NCBI RefSeq assembly: GCF_007830315.1
Contig: NZ_VLKJ01000006.1
Span: forward strand, 124,001 to 188,000
DNA length: 64,000 nt
Direction: 5' to 3'
From: Novosphingobium taihuense
GTDB lineage: Bacteria > Pseudomonadota > Alphaproteobacteria > Sphingomonadales > Sphingomonadaceae
The number at the start of each line of letters is the position of its first letter. Position 1 is the stretch's first letter. The translations under genes and the position numbers were made by a program. Under the pieces are notes generated by a model. It was given only the letters and a program-made list of their open reading frames with translations, was not told the origin of the DNA and searched no databases. Below are positions 24,955-34,292 of the stretch, in pieces.

Positions 24955-25659
24955 GTGACAAGCTCCCCCATATCGGTAATCGCCGCTTCGGCCCTGACGC
25001 TCTCGCTTGGCAGCGGAGAGGCGCGGGTCGAAATCCTGCGCGGAATCGATCTTTCGGTAATCGCTGGCGAGACTCTGGCGCTGCTCGGACCATCTGGATC
25101 GGGCAAGTCATCGCTGCTGGCGATCCTTTCGGGGCTTGAGCGTGCGAGTGCCGGTTCGCTCAACGTAGCGGGTGCCGACTTTACCGCGCTGGACGAGGAC
25201 GGGCTTGCCGCCGCGCGACGTGGGCGGATCGGCATCGTGCTGCAGGCCTTCCACCTGCTGCCGACGATGACCGCGCTGGAAAACATTGCCACGCCGCTGG
25301 AACTGGCAGGCATGCCCGATGCCATGGTGCGGGCCGAGGCGGAGCTGGTCGCGGTTGGCCTCGGGCATAGGCTGCATCACTATCCGGCACAGCTTTCGGG
25401 CGGCGAGCAGCAGCGCGTGGCGATTGCCCGCGCGCTAGCGCCAAAGCCCGCAATCCTGTTTGCTGACGAGCCGACCGGCAACCTCGACCATGCGACCGGC
25501 GAAGCGGTTGCCGACCTGCTGTTTGCGCGGGCGGCAGAGGCGGGCGCGACGTTCATCATGGTTACGCACGACGAAGCGCTGGCTGCGCGATGCGGGCGGA
25601 TCGTGAGACTGGCCGATGGCCGCATCGCCTCGGACGCGCCATCGGATTCTGGCGCGTGA
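24955..25659 (+). CDS. ybbA: ABC transporter ATP-binding protein, YbbA/LolD-like
   Basis: ATPase of the MacB/LolD-type ABC subfamily, 234 residues from a GTG at 24955 with GAGG upstream; a GTG at 24946 is an alternative. Walker A LLGPSGSGKSS, Q-loop IVLQAFHLLPTMTA, signature LSGGEQQRVAIARAL, Walker B ILFADEPTGNLD and the H-loop MVTHDEALA are all intact. It pairs with the next gene, whose GTG overlaps its stop (GTGA). Divergence from tesA supports YbbA. Substrate unknown. Confidence 0.88.
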   Translation: MTSSPISVIAASALTLSLGSGEARVEILRGIDLSVIAGETLALLGPSGSGKSSLLAILSGLERASAGSLNVAGADFTALDEDGLAAARRGRIGIVLQAFHLLPTMTALENIATPLELAGMPDAMVRAEAELVAVGLGHRLHHYPAQLSGGEQQRVAIARALAPKPAILFADEPTGNLDHATGEAVADLLFARAAEAGATFIMVTHDEALAARCGRIVRLADGRIASDAPSDSGA

Positions 25660-28193
25660 ACCTTTCATGGGGCGCCGCATGGGCGTTGGCACGGCGCGGA
25701 CTGGACTGGCGGTTCAAGGGCCTGCGCCTGCTGCTGGTGTGCCTCGTGCTGGGTACCGCCGCCCTCTCCGCCATCGGCACCCTGACCGGCGCAATCGAGC
25801 GGGAACTGGCAACGCGCGGGCGCGAGATGCTGGGCGCGGATCTGGAATTCACGCTGGCCGCGCGGCAACCTTCACCCGATGAGAGCGCAGCCATTGCAGC
25901 GCTGGGCGAGGTTTCGGAAGGGGCGCGGTTGCAGGCGATGGCGCGAGTGCCTTCCGATGATACGCGCACGACGCCGGTCGAATTGAAGGCGGTCGATGGC
26001 AGGTGGCCGCTTTATGGGCAGTTCACGCTTGAGGGTGGAAAGACGGCAGGTGCGCCTGAGGGCATGGCCGCGTGGATTGCGCCCGGTGTGGCGGATCGGC
26101 TGGGCGTTCGCGTTGGTGACCGATTGCGAGTGGGTGAAGCTGACCTGACTGTGGGCGGGGTGATCGGGTCCGAACCAGATCGACTGGCCGAGGGGTTCTC
26201 GCTCGGGCCAACGGTGATCGTCAGCAAGGCCGCGCTCGATGCCTCGAAGCTGGTGCAGCCCGGATCAATGGTTCGGACCAAATTGCGGGTGAAGCTGCCT
26301 GGCAGTGCGGACGCGGTGGCGCTGGGCGAACGTATCAAGACGCAGTTTCCGCTGGCTGGCTACGAAGTGCGCACGCGCGAGAAGGCCTCGCCGGGGCTGG
26401 ACCGGTTCGTTTCGCGGATGGGGCAGTTCCTTGTGCTGGTGGCGCTGGCGGCGCTGGCGATTGCCGGGATCGGCATCGGCAACGGGGTCAATTCCTACCT
26501 CGAAGCCCGGCGCGGGAGCATTGCCACGCTCAAGATTCTTGGCGCGTCGAGCGGGGACATTGCGCGAATCTACCTGCTGCAGCTGGCAGCCGCCTCCTCC
26601 CTGGCGATTCTTGGCGGGCTGGCGATCGGGGTGAGCATCACGCCGCTGATCGGCAAGGCGCTGCAAGGTCTGCTGCCGATTGAGGCCGGGTTTGTGTTGG
26701 ACTGGGGCGCGCTGGCGATTGCGGCAGCCTATGGCGCGCTGATCGCGCTGACTTTCGCCGCGCCGCCGCTGGCGCGGGCCAAGGCCTTTCCGGCGATGGC
26801 TCTGATGCGGGCGCGGGTCAGTCCCTTGTCGGGTGGCTGGCAGGGCGCGGTGCTACCGGTAGCGTTGGGTCTTGGCGGGATCGTTGCGCTCGCGGTCTTG
26901 ACTGCACCGCAAAAGCTGCTGGCGGCGGGGTTCCTCGGCGGAGCGGCTGCGCTGTTCGTGCTGCTTTCCTTGCTCGGGTGGGGGTTACAGCGGATGGCGG
27001 CAAAGCTGCCCCGCCCCGAGGGCGCGATTGCACGGATGGCACTGGCTAACCTGCATAGGCCGGGTGCGCAGACGTCAGCGCTGGTCGTGGCGCTAGGCTT
27101 CGGGCTCGCCGCCTTCGTTCTGCTGGCAGGCGTGCAGACCAGCCTTGATGGCAACATTGCACTGCGCGTGCCCAACAAGGCGCCGGACTACTTCGTGCTC
27201 GACCTGCCGCAGGGCAAGACGACCGAGTTCGACCGGATCGTTAAGACAGCGGCGCCGGAAGCGGTGGTCCGCAAGGTTCCCGCCTTGCGCGGCTCGATCA
27301 CCGCCTATGGTCCACAGAGCGCAATGATCCGCGTGGCCGATCTCAAGGAAATCCCCGAGATTGCCTGGCCACTGCGCGGGGATCGTGGGCTGACCTATTC
27401 GAACGAAGTGCCCGAAGGCAACGTGCTGACCGCCGGGGAATGGTGGCCGAAGGGCTACTCCGGCGAGCCGCTCGTCTCGGTCGACGACGACTTGCGCGAG
27501 GCGCTGGGCCTGAAGCTCGGCGACCGGATCGCGGTTTCCATCCTCGGCGTGGAGCGCAGCGCGAAGATCGCTTCGTTCCGCAGGATCGACTGGGAGAACA
27601 TGGGCTTCAACTATGTGCTGGTGTTCAGCCCCAACGCGATTGCCGATGCGCCACACAACCTTGCCGCGACGATCAGCCTGCCCGATCAGTCGAAGACACC
27701 CGAGGTTCGCCGCGCCATTCTGGGCGGCCTTGTGAAGGCCCTGCCCTCAAGCTCGGTGATCGAGATCGGGCCGGTGCTGGGACAGGCTCGCGAAATCCTC
27801 TCGCAGATGGGGACGGCAATTCTTGCAGCAGCAAGCGTGGCGATCCTTGCCGGGATGGCGGTGCTGGCAGGCGCGATTGCGGCGGCGCGCGAGCGCAAGA
27901 CCTATGACAACGTGATCCTGCGCGTGCTCGGCGCGAGCAGGCGGCAGTTGCTGGTGCTGCTGCTGGCGGAATACGGACTGCTCAGCGCGTTGCTGGCTGG
28001 CGTGGCGCTGCTGCTCGGCACGGGCGTCGCCTGGGGCGTAATCGTGCTGCTGTTCGAGTTCGACTGGCTGCCCGACTGGCCGCGCATCCTTGGCGTGCTT
28101 GGCGGCGGGGTGGCGCTGGTGATGGTGCTGGCGGTGGCAGGCTCGGTCGGGCTGCTGCGAACCCGACCGGCACAGGTGCTGCGCGAGCTTTAG
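25656..28193 (+). CDS. ybbP: ABC transporter permease, YbbP / FtsX-like
   Basis: Large permease of 845 residues from a GTG that overlaps the ATPase stop. The layout is one N-terminal transmembrane helix, a periplasmic domain (about 45-255), a block of FtsX-type helices at about 265-400, two further helices near 410-450, a second periplasmic domain (about 490-690) and three or four C-terminal helices ending RTRPAQVLREL. Duplicated FtsX domains of this size match YbbP, the partner of YbbA. It probably moves or senses a hydrophobic envelope substrate; unproven. It ends with a 4-base tail-to-tail overlap with the DUF805 gene. Confidence 0.87.
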   Translation: MNLSWGAAWALARRGLDWRFKGLRLLLVCLVLGTAALSAIGTLTGAIERELATRGREMLGADLEFTLAARQPSPDESAAIAALGEVSEGARLQAMARVPSDDTRTTPVELKAVDGRWPLYGQFTLEGGKTAGAPEGMAAWIAPGVADRLGVRVGDRLRVGEADLTVGGVIGSEPDRLAEGFSLGPTVIVSKAALDASKLVQPGSMVRTKLRVKLPGSADAVALGERIKTQFPLAGYEVRTREKASPGLDRFVSRMGQFLVLVALAALAIAGIGIGNGVNSYLEARRGSIATLKILGASSGDIARIYLLQLAAASSLAILGGLAIGVSITPLIGKALQGLLPIEAGFVLDWGALAIAAAYGALIALTFAAPPLARAKAFPAMALMRARVSPLSGGWQGAVLPVALGLGGIVALAVLTAPQKLLAAGFLGGAAALFVLLSLLGWGLQRMAAKLPRPEGAIARMALANLHRPGAQTSALVVALGFGLAAFVLLAGVQTSLDGNIALRVPNKAPDYFVLDLPQGKTTEFDRIVKTAAPEAVVRKVPALRGSITAYGPQSAMIRVADLKEIPEIAWPLRGDRGLTYSNEVPEGNVLTAGEWWPKGYSGEPLVSVDDDLREALGLKLGDRIAVSILGVERSAKIASFRRIDWENMGFNYVLVFSPNAIADAPHNLAATISLPDQSKTPEVRRAILGGLVKALPSSSVIEIGPVLGQAREILSQMGTAILAAASVAILAGMAVLAGAIAAARERKTYDNVILRVLGASRRQLLVLLLAEYGLLSALLAGVALLLGTGVAWGVIVLLFEFDWLPDWPRILGVLGGGVALVMVLAVAGSVGLLRTRPAQVLREL

Positions 28194-28606
28194 GAAAAGA
28201 CGTCAGCGGGCGTTGGATTCTTCGGGTCGGGCCCGAAGCGGTTTGGCCCGCGCGTGCCATCGAGGCACATCAGCACGAAGATCGCGAACCAGCCGAGGAA
28301 CGGGATTATCCAAAGCAGCAGGAGCCAGCCGCTCCGATCCTGATCGTGGAGACGACGGACCGAAACAGCGAGGCCCGGAACAATCGACACTAGCCAGAAC
28401 AGGCCGCCGATCCATCCCCCGGTGCCGACAAGCCGCGAGCCATAGACGAACGCGCCGTTGCCGCGCGTGACCTCATTGGTGCCGAAGACCGCGTTGAGCG
28501 CGATCATCACCAGCACGTAGAACAGCGCGAACATCCAGTATTCCTTGCGCCGCGAACGGCCAGAAAACTCGGCATAGCGGCGATAGGGCTGGATCATCCA
28601 GTTCAT
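28190..28606 (-). CDS. DUF805 membrane protein (copy 1)
   Basis: A 138-residue DUF805 inner membrane protein. The family's marks are all present: MNWMIQPYRRYAEFSGRSRR at the N-terminus, the central RRLHDQDRSGW, and CLDGTRGPNRFGPDPKN at the end, with four hydrophobic segments. Start at 28606 by family alignment and AAGGGA upstream. The second copy follows 47 bases upstream on the same strand. Function of the family is unknown. Confidence 0.88.
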   Translation of the reverse strand: MNWMIQPYRRYAEFSGRSRRKEYWMFALFYVLVMIALNAVFGTNEVTRGNGAFVYGSRLVGTGGWIGGLFWLVSIVPGLAVSVRRLHDQDRSGWLLLLWIIPFLGWFAIFVLMCLDGTRGPNRFGPDPKNPTPADVFS

Positions 28607-28653
28607 CAGGCATTCCCTTTCAGGCACGGCACCGGGCCGCTCCCGTAGCTGGG

Positions 28654-29070
28654 TCAGGCGAAAATGTCCGCGTTGTGCGGATTCTTGGGATCGCTTCCGA
28701 AACGGTTCGGCCCGCGCGTACCGTCAAGGCACATGAAGATGAACACGATCAGACCACCGACATAGGGAATGAAACCAAGCAACACCATCCAGCCCGACCT
28801 GTCCTGATCGTGAAAGCGGCGCACCTGTACCGCGATCGAAGGAATGAAGCTGCCGAGGACGAAAATCCCCAGAAGGCCCGCGCCGAGCCAGAACAGCAGA
28901 CCGGGCTCGCTGCCTGTCTCTTCAGCCGACATCATGCCGCCGCCAAGCATGAGCATCATGCAGATCATGGTGACGATCAGCGACAGCAACACGAACATCC
29001 AGTATTCCTTACGCCGGGAACGTCCCGAAAAATCGGCGTAACGGCGATAGGGCATCATCATCCATTCCAT
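28654..29070 (-). CDS. DUF805 membrane protein (copy 2)
   Basis: A second 138-residue DUF805 protein, clearly paralogous to the one beside it: YRRYADFSGRSRRKEYWMF, RRFHDQDRSGW and DGTRGPNRFGSDPKNP are shared. The central region has diverged to a Met-rich helix (MICMMLMLGGGMM) where copy 1 has a Gly/Asn-rich loop. Start at 29070, preceded by AAAGGGGG. It is the first of the pair to be transcribed. Confidence 0.88.
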   Translation of the reverse strand: MEWMMMPYRRYADFSGRSRRKEYWMFVLLSLIVTMICMMLMLGGGMMSAEETGSEPGLLFWLGAGLLGIFVLGSFIPSIAVQVRRFHDQDRSGWMVLLGFIPYVGGLIVFIFMCLDGTRGPNRFGSDPKNPHNADIFA

Positions 29071-29166
29071 GGCATTCCCCCTTTTGACTTTGCCCTCGAC
29101 CGGCAAAGTAGACGCAGACGAACACGGATTGGAAATTCGCGCAAGTATCGGCGGTCACATCCGGCG

Positions 29167-32091
29167 TCAGTTGCCCACCAGCACGAAAGGTGCCCAAGTT
29201 GCGGGATGCGCGCCGCCAGGCACCTTTGAGTCCTTCAGGATGGCCAGTTGCGCACGACGCAAGGCCTCAGCCCGGGACAAGCCTTTACCTGCGCCTTTCA
29301 GCGTGTCGAGAGTAAGGCGGCTGGCAACGTCATCGCGGACAGGCCAGTGCGAGAGCAGCAAGGAACGTGCGCCTGCCGCGACAAAGGACCGCGCCAAGCC
29401 CGAAAAGGTTGGCGCGCTTTCGCTGTCGCCGGCGCTAGTATCGCAGGCCGAGAGGATCACCCAATCGGCATCGAGCCGCAGCTTGGCGATTTCAGAGGCA
29501 GTGAGCAGGCCGTCGTCGGTCTCGCTCGGCTGATCGGGCGGCGTGAGAACCAGAGCAGGCTCGACCAGATCGCGGAAGGCTCCGCTGACAAGACCGTGCG
29601 TGGCGAAGGCAAGAACGCTGGCCTGTTCCAGTGGCGCTGCCTTGACCGCTGCTTCGGTCGCATCCGCGCCAATCAGCAAGGCTGGCTTGCCGGGAAAAGC
29701 CGTGGCCATGGCCCGCAGTTCGTCAGCCGCGCCGGGCAAGCTGGCCAGCTCGCGCAGGGCCTTGGTGCTGGTATCTCCCGAACGCAGCAGCAGAGCAGTA
29801 CGAGTGGCCAGGCGAACGGGCTGGCCCAACACTGGCGCACCTATGCCGGCGAAGGTCACTTCGCGCTTGCCGCCTTCGCGTTGCGGAAGCGGCACGGCGG
29901 CAAGCGGGACAGAGACCGCATGATCCATTGCCAACCAGCGTGTGCTTCGCAGCGCTGCAGGTGCGTCATCGGAGCCTTGCGGTGCTTGCGTGACCAACGC
30001 GGAAAAGGGCAGCGCGGCAAGGCCACCAGGGGCGAGTATGCGCAAGTCTGGCGCAGCCTTGATGGCCTGCCGGATCGGTGCCGGGAAGAGCAGTTGGTAA
30101 AGTTCGAACGCAGCCTTGCGATCGAAGCCTCCTGCACCGTTGTTGACAAGGCCAAGGTCGATAGAACCGCGCATGCGCTTGATCAGGTCCAGCAGTGGCC
30201 GCGGGGCAATCGCGCTTTCGGCAACCACCGCCTTGTCAGCCGTTACGGCAAGGATCACCAGGCCGTCCTCGTCCTGCCCGAAGAGCACAAGAGCTTGTCC
30301 CTTGGCCAATGACTTCTGGGCAGCCGAGAGAGAAGCCGGCTCCACTGCGGTCTGCAGCGAATAGCCGGGGATCAGTTCCGCCAGACGCGCATCCTCTTGC
30401 CGGATATGGGCATCGATCTCAGCAAGCTGGCGATTGAGCGCGTCGACGGTATCGCCCTTTCCCGCCGCGACTTGCGCGTTGAGCGTGCGGCGTAGTCTCG
30501 CTCCATCGGCGGCGAGCGACTGGTAGCGCCGGATGACCTCGGTCGCCTCGGCGCCATTGCCGTCGCGCAGCATGGCCAGGCTGGACATGGCACTCTGCAG
30601 ATCGCCAAGGTTGGCCAGTTGCAATGCCTCGAACGCTTGCGCTGGATCGTTTGCCGCTTCGGCAAACCGCGCCTGCTGGACAAAGAGGAAATGATATTGT
30701 TCCGCCAGCCTCATGACCTCGCCGCGCGGCGTGGCGCGGTCAAGCAGGCGGGCTCGCGCTGGCGCCAGAATCTGAACGGTTCGGGTTAGCGCTCCGGCCA
30801 CATCGCCTCTGGCTGCGGCAATCTGCTCGGCAAAAATCAAGCCGCAAAGCCGGCGAAAGTTGGCATCGAGGGCCCGTTGCCTGAAAGCGGCGTTGGCATG
30901 ATCCAGCAGAATGGACGCGTCATCAAGACGGCGGTTCGCGATGTATTCGCGCGCCAGATTGACCTCTGCCAGAAGCACGTCCGGATGTTCTGCAGAGGCC
31001 GCGCGCTTTCGCCCCACTTGCAGCGCTTTTTCACGCAGGACCAGCGATTGTGCCTTGTCGCCACGCCAAGCGGCAAGCCGCGCCAACTGGCCAATGGCAG
31101 TAGCGCCTACCGTTTCTTTGCGTTCAGTGTTGCTGTTCTCAAAAATCTCGGCGGCGCGCTCGTAGAAGGGTAGCGCCTCATCCTTGTGCCCGGAATTATC
31201 GAGCGCAAAGCCCAGAGCACTGAGCGAGAACGCAATGTCCTGATGCCCGGCAGGGTAGGCCTTGGTGCGCAGATCCAGAGTTCTGCGTATGACCGGGATG
31301 GCTTGGGCAAAGAGTCCGGACTCACTGAGTGATGCGCCCAACTGATTCAGGGCAGCCATAGTAACACGGTGGTCTTCGCCCAGATGCGTTTCGGCCCATA
31401 CCGCCGCTTCTCGAGCCGGCTCAATGGAGGACGCGGTATCACCAGATTGAATAAGCAGAGCGGCCAGGCTCAGCCCAAAGATTGCTGGCTGTTCGATATC
31501 ATCACCGGTCAGATTGGCATGCGCACGGGCCAGGCGCAGCGCTTCGCGCACTCGCGGCAGTGCTTTCAAAGGCTCGCCCTGCCGGAACTCTACCAGAGCC
31601 ATACCGTAAAGCGCCGATGCGTATTCGATGCTCTCGGGACCGGCTGTCTGCGCTGTAAGGTCGAGCGCTCGCAGCTTGTAGCGGGTGGCTTCTTCAAGCT
31701 TGCCGAGGGAGGAGTAGAGCGAGCCGATATTGTTGACGAGTTCGGCCCGGTCGGGGGTCATCGGGTATTTGCCGGATTCCAGTTCGGCCTCGAGCCTGTG
31801 GTAGATTCCCAATGCCTCGTCATAGCGATCGAGCCAGAACAGGGCATTGGCGCGGCTGGCCTCGGCGTAGATCATGTCCAGCCGGTCAATCCCCTTGGTC
31901 TTTCGAGCACGAGCGAGCACCGCATCGATCTTTGCCAGCGCCTCGTCGGGCTTGCCCGCCGTGTCCATGGTCTTGAGAGCCTTCACTTCATCGGCAAGAC
32001 TTCGCGGGGATGAAGAAACCTGCTCTGCCGATTGTGCAAACCCCGGTGATGCTACTGCCAGAAGTGCCGCGAACCAGATTGCCCTAACCAT
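29167..32091 (-). CDS. Secreted TPR protein with C-terminal CHAT (caspase-like) domain
   Basis: A 974-residue protein with a Sec signal peptide (MVRAIWFAALLAVASPGFAQ). Residues about 30-480 are tetratricopeptide-like helical repeats, followed by a coiled-coil linker, and the last 330 residues are a CHAT domain, a clan CD cysteine-peptidase fold. The catalytic dyad is present: His832 in FATHGLVSG and Cys883 in LSACDTSAGD. The C-terminal FVAAGARSLLLSHWPVRD is typical. It is likely exported, so the target would be in the periplasm or outside. Neighbours are DUF805 genes and an epimerase, giving no obvious partner. Substrate unknown. Confidence 0.88.
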   Translation of the reverse strand: MVRAIWFAALLAVASPGFAQSAEQVSSSPRSLADEVKALKTMDTAGKPDEALAKIDAVLARARKTKGIDRLDMIYAEASRANALFWLDRYDEALGIYHRLEAELESGKYPMTPDRAELVNNIGSLYSSLGKLEEATRYKLRALDLTAQTAGPESIEYASALYGMALVEFRQGEPLKALPRVREALRLARAHANLTGDDIEQPAIFGLSLAALLIQSGDTASSIEPAREAAVWAETHLGEDHRVTMAALNQLGASLSESGLFAQAIPVIRRTLDLRTKAYPAGHQDIAFSLSALGFALDNSGHKDEALPFYERAAEIFENSNTERKETVGATAIGQLARLAAWRGDKAQSLVLREKALQVGRKRAASAEHPDVLLAEVNLAREYIANRRLDDASILLDHANAAFRQRALDANFRRLCGLIFAEQIAAARGDVAGALTRTVQILAPARARLLDRATPRGEVMRLAEQYHFLFVQQARFAEAANDPAQAFEALQLANLGDLQSAMSSLAMLRDGNGAEATEVIRRYQSLAADGARLRRTLNAQVAAGKGDTVDALNRQLAEIDAHIRQEDARLAELIPGYSLQTAVEPASLSAAQKSLAKGQALVLFGQDEDGLVILAVTADKAVVAESAIAPRPLLDLIKRMRGSIDLGLVNNGAGGFDRKAAFELYQLLFPAPIRQAIKAAPDLRILAPGGLAALPFSALVTQAPQGSDDAPAALRSTRWLAMDHAVSVPLAAVPLPQREGGKREVTFAGIGAPVLGQPVRLATRTALLLRSGDTSTKALRELASLPGAADELRAMATAFPGKPALLIGADATEAAVKAAPLEQASVLAFATHGLVSGAFRDLVEPALVLTPPDQPSETDDGLLTASEIAKLRLDADWVILSACDTSAGDSESAPTFSGLARSFVAAGARSLLLSHWPVRDDVASRLTLDTLKGAGKGLSRAEALRRAQLAILKDSKVPGGAHPATWAPFVLVGN

Positions 32092-32168
32092 TCCCGCCCC
32101 AATACATCCAGTTTGGAAGCAATGGTTAACCGCAGTTCAGGGAAACGAAAGTGTGTTTTGGCACATTA

Positions 32169-33089
32169 TCACTTCAACCACCCCGCCTCGCGATACCACG
32201 CCGCCGTGGCGTGAAGGCCCATGCGGGTTTCTACCTGGGGGAGCCACAGGTCTGCCGGGGGCTGGTTGCCTTCGCCTGCGCGCCAGTCCGGGTGGCACAT
32301 GTAGCCGACGCGATCCATCGTCAGCTTGGCGCCCTTGCCACGGAAGCGCGCGTCGAGCCTTGCGCCGAGGCGCAACATTCCGGCGGGCAGGTTGATCGCG
32401 GTGGCGCGCTTGCCCATGGCCATGCCGATGGCGCGGGCGAGATCGGTGTTGGTCCACCCGCCGGGGGTGCCGTCGTCGGGCTCGAAGGTCATGTGCGTCA
32501 CCTCCTCGCCGCCGGGGATCAGGGCGAGCAGGAGGCGGGCGAGGTCGTTGACGTGGATGATCGAGAGGTGGCCCTGCGGCGGCAGCGGCACCACGCCGCG
32601 CCGGGCCAGCTTGAACAGCTCGAACATCTCGGTATCGCGCGGGCCATAGACGGCGGGCGGGCGGACCACGGTCCAGTCGAGGCTGCTGGCCTTGACGATC
32701 TTCTCGCCGCGCAGCTTCGACCGGCCGTAGACCGAAAGGTCCGGCTCGCGCGCGGAGAGCGAGGAAACGTGAAACAGGCGCGGTACGCCCGCCTCCAGCG
32801 CGGCGTTGACGACATTGAGCGTGCCCCAGACGTTGCCATCCTCGAACCCTTGGGGATCGGGCGCGTTGACCACGCCCGCGATGTGCAGGACCACGCTGGC
32901 GCGGCCAACGAGGCGCTGGAGCGCGCGCTTGTCACCAAGGTCGCCCTGCACCCATTCCACTCCGGCGCGGGCATCCTGCGGGCGACGGGCAAGAGCCCGG
33001 ACTTCGATCCCGGCGCGGGCGGCGTAATCGAGCACGGCTTGACCGACGAACCCGGTCGCCCCGGTAATCGCCAGCAATTCTGCAGCCAT
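32169..33089 (-). CDS. NAD-dependent epimerase/dehydratase family protein
   Basis: Extended short-chain dehydrogenase of 306 residues. The Rossmann motif TGATGFVG is at about residues 9-16, and the catalytic YGRSK (Tyr-x3-Lys) near residue 120. The C-terminal substrate domain resembles that of complex-I-assembly or sugar-nucleotide epimerases, so the substrate is uncertain. Its ATG shares one base with the proB stop (TAATG), indicating coupling to proB, although no metabolic link is evident. Confidence 0.86.
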   Translation of the reverse strand: MAAELLAITGATGFVGQAVLDYAARAGIEVRALARRPQDARAGVEWVQGDLGDKRALQRLVGRASVVLHIAGVVNAPDPQGFEDGNVWGTLNVVNAALEAGVPRLFHVSSLSAREPDLSVYGRSKLRGEKIVKASSLDWTVVRPPAVYGPRDTEMFELFKLARRGVVPLPPQGHLSIIHVNDLARLLLALIPGGEEVTHMTFEPDDGTPGGWTNTDLARAIGMAMGKRATAINLPAGMLRLGARLDARFRGKGAKLTMDRVGYMCHPDWRAGEGNQPPADLWLPQVETRMGLHATAAWYREAGWLK

Positions 33090-34222
33090 TACAGCAGCAC
33101 CATCTGATCGCGATGGATCAGAGCCGAGCGGGGCGCGTAGCCGAGCAGCGCCTCGTGCTCACGGCTGTGGCGGCCTTTGAGGCGGGCGCATTCGGCGGCA
33201 TCGTATTCGGAAAGGCCGCGTGCGAGAGTCTGGCCATCAGGGCCGACAACGGCAATGGCATCGCCGCGCTGGAAATCGCCTTCGACGCTGGTGATCCCGG
33301 CAGCGAGCAGGCTGGAGCCGCGGGCGAGTGCCGCAGCAGCCCCGGCATCAACGTGGACGACCCCACGCATCCGCATCCGCCCACCAAGCCAAGCCTTGCG
33401 CGCCTGCTTTCGCCCGCGCGGCAGGAACAGCGTGCCGCGATCCGCGCTCATGGCGGAACTGATGGGTGAGACAGGCTGCCCGTCGATGATGGCGAGTGCC
33501 ATGCCGGCAAGTTCGGCGATCTCTGCCGCCTGCAGCTTTGAGGTCATCCCACCCGAGCCGAGGCCAGAGGACGAACCGCCCGTGGCCATCGCATGGATTT
33601 CGGGAGTGACGCCCTTCACCACGGGAATGCGGGTGGCACCCGGTTCGCGCGGGTCGCGGTCATAGAGACCGTCAATGTCGGACAGCAGCAGCACGCCGCT
33701 TGCCCCTGCCGCCTGCCCGACACGGGCGGCCAGCCGGTCATTGTCGCCGAAGCGGATTTCCTGCGTGGCGACGGAATCGTTCTCGTTGATCACCGGCACT
33801 GCACCGGCTGCGAGAAGCGTGCCGAGCGTGGCGGTGACATTGAGGTAGCGGCGGCGATCCTCAAGGTCTTCGAGCGTCAGCAGGATCTGCGCGGCGGTAA
33901 GGCCATGCGCAGCGAGAAGTTCGGCCCAGAGGCCTGCAAGCGCGATCTGGCCGACCGACGCCGCAGCCTGGGCATCTGACAGACTGCCGCGCCCGCCCTT
34001 GGCCAGCCCCAGCTTGCGCGCGCCGAGCGCAATCGCGCCAGAGGAGACGACAATCACTTCCTGCCCTGCAGCGCGTGCTGCGGCGATCTCGGCCACCAGC
34101 GCGGTCAGCCATTCGCGCCGGGGGGCGCCGTCCTTGCCGACAAGCAGCGCCGACCCGACCTTGACCACAAGGCGCGGACAGGTGGCGGCGTTCGTCAGAT
34201 GGGCAAGCTGGCTGATCTTCAT
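33089..34222 (-). CDS. proB: Glutamate 5-kinase
   Basis: First enzyme of proline synthesis, phosphorylating glutamate on its gamma carboxyl. It has 377 residues: an amino-acid-kinase domain (about 1-260; VVKVGSALLVG at the N-terminus, VINENDSVATQEIRFGDND central, and GSGGMTSKLQAA) and a C-terminal PUA domain (about 280-370). It follows obgE on the same strand by 70 bases, a linkage common in many bacteria. The pathway's third enzyme gene, proC, lies about 3 kb upstream on the same strand; proA is not here. Confidence 0.95.
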   Translation of the reverse strand: MKISQLAHLTNAATCPRLVVKVGSALLVGKDGAPRREWLTALVAEIAAARAAGQEVIVVSSGAIALGARKLGLAKGGRGSLSDAQAAASVGQIALAGLWAELLAAHGLTAAQILLTLEDLEDRRRYLNVTATLGTLLAAGAVPVINENDSVATQEIRFGDNDRLAARVGQAAGASGVLLLSDIDGLYDRDPREPGATRIPVVKGVTPEIHAMATGGSSSGLGSGGMTSKLQAAEIAELAGMALAIIDGQPVSPISSAMSADRGTLFLPRGRKQARKAWLGGRMRMRGVVHVDAGAAAALARGSSLLAAGITSVEGDFQRGDAIAVVGPDGQTLARGLSEYDAAECARLKGRHSREHEALLGYAPRSALIHRDQMVLL

Positions 34223-34292
34223 GAGGGCCGCTTAGGGTATTTGTGACGGGGCGGGAAGGGTTACCGGTCCTGCACGCAGTGCGTTTGGACGA

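Noticed and set aside
29248..30312. A 354-codon + strand frame opposite the CHAT domain
   Set aside because: Antisense to the CHAT domain whose catalytic motifs are intact in the - strand reading.
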